From positions 1 to 64,000 of the forward strand of contig JAVHXV010000005.1 in the NCBI GenBank assembly GCA_031119475.1: 64,000 nt of DNA, in the 5' to 3' direction. How positions within the stretch are numbered: position 1 is the first letter of the stretch; each line of letters opens with the position of its first letter. The notes under the pieces were generated by a model. That model searched no databases and was not told the DNA's origin. It was given only the letters and a program-made list of their open reading frames with translations. Origin of the DNA: Pedobacter sp. Its GTDB lineage: Bacteria > Bacteroidota > Bacteroidia > Sphingobacteriales > Sphingobacteriaceae. This document shows positions 59,328-64,000 of this stretch, in pieces. The position numbers and the translations under genes are program-made.

Positions 59328-61124
59328 CTAATTGAGTTTGGCAGCGAGCACACCGATTTTTTTATAGCTTTCGGCTTTCCCGTTCAGGGCAAAAGTTTCA
59401 AACCTGATGATATAGATTCCTACACCACTAGACTGCCCGGCGTCATTTTTTCCGTCCCAAAAAAACGAACCTTCGGTAGCGATTGATGTATTTTGCTTGA
59501 GCCTCCTTACCAGGATTCCTTTTTCAGTATAAATGTTTACCGTTGCCAAATTACCACTGTTCGCAAATTTATAGTCGATCTTTAGTTCATCCTCAAAGCC
59601 GTCACCGTCTGGAGAAAACACTTTATTTGCAAGGCTTACCGTATTGTTGACCAACGGTTGTTCCATTTGCGAATTCCGGTAGGTTGGCGTTGCCCCTCCC
59701 AAAACTAATGCGGCCGATAGAAAGTTACCGGGCGCATCAGCGGGCTTTTCAAGGTCAATCCTTTCCAAGGAAACGCCATCAACATTTCTTAGCAAAGCAT
59801 GATGGAGCTGATCTGTATAAGATACATGCTCCAGTTCCTTGGCAGCATCCAACAAAAAAACGGTACCCTTATCGTTGTTGTAGGCAGGCATGGCCATTTG
59901 CACAAATTGATGAGGAAACTTGGCCACATAATGCTGTTTCACGAGCGATGGATCGGAAGTCAGCACCCAATAGCTTTTTGCTGGCATATAGACCGATACC
60001 GTACTTATCGTTTTGATATTTGCCGGTAAACCTGAAGCATCTGCGTTCGCTAACCGAAGGCCCTTAAGGTCGATCACCTGATCAGTATGGTTATAGATTT
60101 CTACAAAATCTACACCACCTGTCTTTGGGTTCACCAGAATTTCGCTGATCAAAAGATCGCCAATCTTCAGTTCATAAGGCTGGAGATAAAAAAATTGCGC
60201 AGTGCGCTTCAGTCCGATTTCATTTCCCTTCAGATCTTTCACACCAGTAACCGTTAATTCATGATCGCCTGATGGAAGGACAGCAGCAAAAGTCAGACGG
60301 TAGACATCAGGCTGTGCCGTTGCCAGCACCTGAACAGGATTGCCCAGCACTGTCAATGAATAAGCTTGGGCCATCAAGGCCGATAAAGACTGAAGACGCT
60401 CAGAAAATACAGCTTCAATAGTATGCTCATCGCGTACTTTGGCCGACAGCAGTTCTGGCGGGGTTACATCCGGTGAAAGTGCTGTGATGGCAAAGTCATC
60501 GAAGATAAATCCATTCGACCGGGTTGCCGTATACTTGCACTGTACGCCAAACCAATCGGTAAAGCGATGAACGATATCTGTTGCCGAGCCTTCCAGGTTA
60601 TAGTTGTTACCACCGTTGATATCGGTATATAATTTCCATTCGCCGAGCGTACTTCGTGTAACACGTACCCTAGCGATCAATTTGTTCACGTCACTTCTCA
60701 ACTTGGTCGCCCCATCAATTACTTTTACTGCTACAGTACCCGTCTGACGATAAAGATCATAGCTGTCTGCGCTTCCATTTTCACCGATCTGGATAAAGTA
60801 GCCATTCAAAGGACCGTTAAGATCGGCCTGGTCAGACATCAGATAGATTTTGGCCTGGTTGCTCGTGGAAGGATCAAAATTAAGCTGGATAAAAAAATCC
60901 CATTGGACATTTAAAGCCAGTTGGCTGGATGTCGAAATCATAACAGACTGGCTATTAGCACTTAAAGTAGTCTGCAATTGTTTTGAGCCATTGACCATGA
61001 ACTGTTGGATGTCACCAATCCAGGTCGGGTCGGTATGGATATTTCCGTCTGCAAAATTATCGGAAACCTGGCCGAATGTAAGTTTAACACTCAGCAGCAT
61101 TAAAAAAAGCAAAGTTTTTCTCAT
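59328..61124 (-). CDS. Secreted lamin-tail domain protein with FlgD-like C-terminus
   Basis: A 598-residue secreted protein. It has a signal peptide (LLFLMLLSVKLTFGQ), an N-terminal lectin-like region with a FIFDDFAI motif, and a Big-type domain at about 220-315 (VTPPELLSAKVRDEHTIEAV). A lamin-tail domain is at about 325-460 (LLISEILVNPKTGGVDFVEI, VEIYNHTDQVIDLKGLRL). The C-terminal FSPDGDGFEDELKIDYKF and IYTEKGILVRRL, then FFWDGKNDAGQ, is a FlgD/gliding C-terminal Ig-like fold. It probably sits on the cell surface. The function is unknown. Confidence 0.87.
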   Translation of the reverse strand: MRKTLLFLMLLSVKLTFGQVSDNFADGNIHTDPTWIGDIQQFMVNGSKQLQTTLSANSQSVMISTSSQLALNVQWDFFIQLNFDPSTSNQAKIYLMSDQADLNGPLNGYFIQIGENGSADSYDLYRQTGTVAVKVIDGATKLRSDVNKLIARVRVTRSTLGEWKLYTDINGGNNYNLEGSATDIVHRFTDWFGVQCKYTATRSNGFIFDDFAITALSPDVTPPELLSAKVRDEHTIEAVFSERLQSLSALMAQAYSLTVLGNPVQVLATAQPDVYRLTFAAVLPSGDHELTVTGVKDLKGNEIGLKRTAQFFYLQPYELKIGDLLISEILVNPKTGGVDFVEIYNHTDQVIDLKGLRLANADASGLPANIKTISTVSVYMPAKSYWVLTSDPSLVKQHYVAKFPHQFVQMAMPAYNNDKGTVFLLDAAKELEHVSYTDQLHHALLRNVDGVSLERIDLEKPADAPGNFLSAALVLGGATPTYRNSQMEQPLVNNTVSLANKVFSPDGDGFEDELKIDYKFANSGNLATVNIYTEKGILVRRLKQNTSIATEGSFFWDGKNDAGQSSGVGIYIIRFETFALNGKAESYKKIGVLAAKLN

Positions 61125-61252
61125 ATTTGGTAGATATTAGGTAGAATTAAATATAATCAAAAACAAAAAATCGGACCATCACGGACTTCCGAACAAAAGA
61201 GCCGCCTAATAAGCCCGTGAGCGTTCCATCACCACTTAAAAAAACAGTAAAA

Positions 61253-62245
61253 ATGAAAGTTGCAGTAGTTGGTGCTACAGGATTAGTAGGCACCGTGATG
61301 TTAAAAGTATTGGAGGAAAGAAATTTCCCATTGACCGAATTGATCCCCGTCGCTTCAGAGAAGAGCGTAGGCAAGTTGATTTCGTTCAAGGGCAAGCAAT
61401 ATCCAATCGTTAGCATGGACTCTGCAATTGCAATGCGGCCTGATATTGCCCTATTTTCTGCCGGAGGGGGCACTTCCCTTCAGCATGCCCCAAGATTTAA
61501 GGAGGCAGGCGCGACCGTAATCGACAATTCATCTGCATGGCGCATGGATCCGAACATCAAGTTGGTGGTTCCAGAGGTCAATGCAGATGTGCTTTCTATC
61601 GATGATAAGATCATTGCCAATCCGAACTGTTCGACCATCCAGATGGTGGTGGCCCTGAAGCCTTTGCACGATCGATACCGCATTAAACGTGTGGTGGTTT
61701 CAACCTATCAGTCGGTTACCGGAACCGGGGTAAAAGCGGTAGACCAGATGATGAACGAAAGAAAAGGAGTTCATGATGGAGAAATGGCCTATCCTTATCA
61801 GATCGATTTGAACGTTATTCCACAGATCGATGTATTTACCGATAATGGCTATACCAAGGAAGAAATGAAAATGATCAACGAAACCCGTAAGATCATGGGC
61901 GATGACCAGATCCGCTTAACAGCCACAACGGTGCGTATCCCGGTAATGGGCGGGCACTCTGAATCGGTCAATATCGAATTCGAAAATGAATTTGACCTGG
62001 CAGATGTGGTTTCGCTACTTGAAAAAACAGAAGGCATTATTGTGGTCGATGACATAGCCAATCTCAAATATCCGATGCCAAAAGATGCACACGAACAAGA
62101 TGAAGTTTTTGTTGGCCGCATCAGGCGTGACGAATCGATGCCAAATACACTCAACATGTGGATCGTTGCCGATAACCTCCGCAAGGGAGCCGCAACCAAT
62201 GCCGTGCAGATTGCCGAATATCTGGTTAAGAATGAACTGGCTTAA
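61253..62245 (+). CDS. asd: Aspartate-semialdehyde dehydrogenase
   Basis: A 330-residue enzyme making aspartate semialdehyde for lysine, diaminopimelate, threonine and methionine. It has the NADP loop KVAVVGATGLVGTVMLKVL and the catalytic Cys in ANPNCSTIQMVVAL at about 130. RIPVMGGHSESVNIEFE carries the substrate residues. ATG 61253 is chosen; an upstream GTG at 61217 is rejected. It stands alone between a divergent gene and a word-repeat spacer. Confidence 0.95.
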   Translation: MKVAVVGATGLVGTVMLKVLEERNFPLTELIPVASEKSVGKLISFKGKQYPIVSMDSAIAMRPDIALFSAGGGTSLQHAPRFKEAGATVIDNSSAWRMDPNIKLVVPEVNADVLSIDDKIIANPNCSTIQMVVALKPLHDRYRIKRVVVSTYQSVTGTGVKAVDQMMNERKGVHDGEMAYPYQIDLNVIPQIDVFTDNGYTKEEMKMINETRKIMGDDQIRLTATTVRIPVMGGHSESVNIEFENEFDLADVVSLLEKTEGIIVVDDIANLKYPMPKDAHEQDEVFVGRIRRDESMPNTLNMWIVADNLRKGAATNAVQIAEYLVKNELA

Positions 62246-62247
62246 GG

Positions 62248-62430
62248 GGTAGCAGGATACAAGTAGCAGGTAGCAGGATACAAGTATCAGGTAGCAGGTG
62301 GCAGGTGGCAGGTAGCATGCCAAATGTCGTGTCATTGACATGGTAATCTGATTGATATTATGATATCTGCTTCCTGACTTGATACCCGATACTTGATTCT
62401 TGATACTTGATACTCGATACCCAATACCTG
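62248..62430. repeat. GTAGCAGG / GATACTTG word-repeat spacer
   Basis: GGATACAAGTATCAGGTAGC and GGTGGCAGGTGGCAGGTAGC in the left part; TTGATACTTGATACTCGATA in the right part, whose reverse complement has the same GTATC words as the left. Coding starts at 62436. Confidence 0.6.
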
Positions 62431-62435
62431 TCATT

Positions 62436-63842
62436 ATGAAAATATTCAAACTTACCTTATCCATCTTACTGATTTCTGCCAGCGCTTTTGCCCAATATCC
62501 CATTGCCAAACTAGAGCAGGCCTATCAGAACTTGGTAAATGACGATCAGGCAAAATATGCGATGACCTCACTCTGTGTGATGGATGCGCAGACCGGGAAA
62601 ATCATCTTCGCCAAAAACGAAAACATCGGACTGGCCACAGCATCAACCTTAAAAACGATTACATCGGCCACAGCCTTTAGCGTATTGGGCAAAGATTTCA
62701 GGTACCAGACTATTTTGGCCTATAGCGGAAAGATCGTAAATGGAACATTGCAGGGAGACCTGATCATTGTGGGCAATGGAGATCCGACCCTCGCCTCCTG
62801 GAGGTACGAACAGACCAAGGAAAAAGTTGTGCTCAACCAATGGGTAACCGCGATCAAAGCTGCCGGGATCAAAAAAATCGATGGTGCCGTAATTGGCGAT
62901 GATAGTTTATGGGGCACACAGACCATGCCCGAAGGCTGGATATGGCAAGACATGGGCAACTATTATGGCGCAGGAAATTCGGCACTCTCGTGGAGAGAAA
63001 ACCAGTTTGATGTGCACCTGAAACCGGGAGCTAGTGTAGGCAGTGCGGCAAGTGCAGTTGCCGTTGTTCCAGAAATGCCCTATCTCCAATTGGTCAACGA
63101 CCTTAAGACAGGCGCATCTGGCACTGGCGATAATGCCTATGGCTACCTGCCCCCATTTGCAACGGTAGGTTATCTGCGTGGCACTTGGGGAATGGGAATC
63201 AATAAGGCCGGTATTTCTTTGGCTGTTCCCGATCCCGCCTATGACGCCGCTTTTAGGCTCCAGGATACCCTTCGGAGAATAAATATTACTGCTGCCAAAG
63301 AAGCTACCACAGCGCGCCGCCTAGGCCTTGCCGGGAAAAATGTGCCTTCACCAGTTCAGACTTTGGCCACTACGAGCTCTCCTACCCTGAGCGAAATCGT
63401 GTATTGGTTCAATAAAAAGAGCATCAACCTCTATGGTGAGCAATTGCTGAGGACCATTGCCTGGAAACTGAACAAAACCCCAACGACCAGGAATGGCGCA
63501 GCTAGCGTGATCAATTTCTGGGGTGCGAAAGGCATAGACAAGAACGCGCTCAATATTCTCGACGGGAGCGGGCTTTCGCCCGGCACCAGGGTTACCACGT
63601 GGGCCATGGCCAATATCCTTTTCCAGGCACAAAAGGAAGATTGGTTTGCAGACTACTACAATTCCTTCCCAGAAAACAATGGGATGAAGCTAAAGAGCGG
63701 CAGCATCAATGATGTTTCGGCCTATGCCGGTTATTATACCGCAGCCAATGGCAATAAGTACATTGCGGTCATCAACATCAACAACTACAATGGCGGCGGC
63801 ATCAGTAAAAAATTGTTCAGGGTGCTAGATGCATTAAAATAG
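62436..63842 (+). CDS. dacB: D-alanyl-D-alanine carboxypeptidase/endopeptidase (PBP4, S13)
   Basis: A 468-residue periplasmic peptidase. It has a signal peptide (LTLSILLISASAFAQ), an SxxK motif in ATASTLKTITSA with the active Ser at about 72, and a KSG-type triad in KLKSGSINDVSAYAGY. DGSGLSPGTRVTTWAM is a family 13 signature. It trims peptidoglycan stems and cross-links. ATG 62436 is used. It is near asd, but a repeat spacer separates them. Confidence 0.93.
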   Translation: MKIFKLTLSILLISASAFAQYPIAKLEQAYQNLVNDDQAKYAMTSLCVMDAQTGKIIFAKNENIGLATASTLKTITSATAFSVLGKDFRYQTILAYSGKIVNGTLQGDLIIVGNGDPTLASWRYEQTKEKVVLNQWVTAIKAAGIKKIDGAVIGDDSLWGTQTMPEGWIWQDMGNYYGAGNSALSWRENQFDVHLKPGASVGSAASAVAVVPEMPYLQLVNDLKTGASGTGDNAYGYLPPFATVGYLRGTWGMGINKAGISLAVPDPAYDAAFRLQDTLRRINITAAKEATTARRLGLAGKNVPSPVQTLATTSSPTLSEIVYWFNKKSINLYGEQLLRTIAWKLNKTPTTRNGAASVINFWGAKGIDKNALNILDGSGLSPGTRVTTWAMANILFQAQKEDWFADYYNSFPENNGMKLKSGSINDVSAYAGYYTAANGNKYIAVININNYNGGGISKKLFRVLDALK

Positions 63843-63879
63843 TTGACTAATTTGCAAATAGCACATTAGCAAATTAAAT

Positions 63880-64000
63880 ATGGATTTCGAACTCCGCGCC
63901 TTTCAGCCCAACGATCTGACCAATTTGGTCAGGCATGCCAACAATTACAACATTGCCAAAAACCTGAGCAACAAGTTCCCATTTCCCTATACGGAGAACG
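63880..64000 (+). CDS. GNAT acetyltransferase, N-terminal fragment
   Basis: The window ends 40 codons into this gene. The visible part reads MDFELRAFQPNDLTNLVRHA and continues NNYNIAKNLSNKFPFPYTEN, the opening of RimJ/RimL-type N-acetyltransferases (R-F-x3-D-x3-L, then NLxxxFPxPYT). The acetyl-CoA site would lie beyond the window. ATG 63880 is 37 bases after dacB. Confidence 0.75.
   Translation, partial: MDFELRAFQPNDLTNLVRHANNYNIAKNLSNKFPFPYTEN

Overview
The window is a piece of a Bacteroidota chromosome, most like Pedobacter or another member of the Sphingobacteriaceae. The evidence is: the 5' end of a 16S rRNA gene at the left edge; promoters of the Bacteroidota type (TTG, about 19 bases, TAnnTTTG) before several genes; a short-chain-type threonine dehydrogenase with Kbl; a DUF5686 outer-membrane protein; DUF1080, GMC and Gfo/Idh/MocA sugar genes; and lipoproteins and weak ribosome binding sites typical of the phylum. 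The genus is an inference.

Layout. 1-690: start of a 16S rRNA gene read leftwards, its leader, and three tandem promoters with identical 19-base spacers. 836-8372: an accessory block of leftward genes (DUF4375 lipoprotein, two orphans, a Fic protein with a palindromic operator, a NERD protein, and a coupled ParA-HEPN pair), bracketed by two different arrays that both have an 11-base period. 8613-17799: housekeeping and conserved genes (CoA-binding protein, DinB-like, FAD oxidoreductase, LemA with two TPM proteins, Nudix, tricorn-like protease). 17811-19588: a multi-hairpin element, a terminator, dnaA, and a candidate oriC. 19589-23622: mutase subunit, HesB/IscA protein, ABC permease. 23690-29391: a tightly packed nucleotide-sugar operon (ugd, uxs, galE, unknown, rfbB, CpsB-like phosphatase), divergent from waaA across a perfect palindrome. 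30695-48430: hemH, ispH, a PyrR-like protein, rlmD, pheS with two overlapping downstream genes, kbl, a DUF5686 protein, trhO, a RAYT transposase between two copies of one palindrome, yebC and tdh. 48660-58132: a nine-gene rightward sugar-oxidation cluster. 58133-64000: YdcF, YtxH, a lamin-tail protein, asd, dacB, and the start of a GNAT gene.

Genes working together. The 48660-58132 cluster has every expected part of a periplasmic 3-keto-glycoside route: a GMC dehydrogenase with its subunit 3, a c-type cytochrome, two Gfo/Idh/MocA oxidoreductases, a DUF1080 keto-glycoside hydrolase, two sugar epimerase-like TIM barrels and an MFS permease. The nucleotide-sugar operon would supply UDP-glucuronate, UDP-xylose, UDP-galactose and a dTDP-keto-sugar for surface polysaccharide. 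Tdh and Kbl together convert threonine to glycine and acetyl-CoA. The ParA-HEPN pair, with overlapping reading frames and its own promoter and inverted repeat, is the best candidate for a poorly described system, probably defensive.

A pattern that recurs across the window is intergenic DNA built from short degenerate words (AGTTnnT, GATACTT, GGAAAGC, TTTACTT and others), often with the reverse-complement word in the second half so that the spacer can fold on itself. The word differs from spacer to spacer. No tRNA, CRISPR array or canonical insertion sequence was seen. All calls come from reading the sequence; no database search was run.
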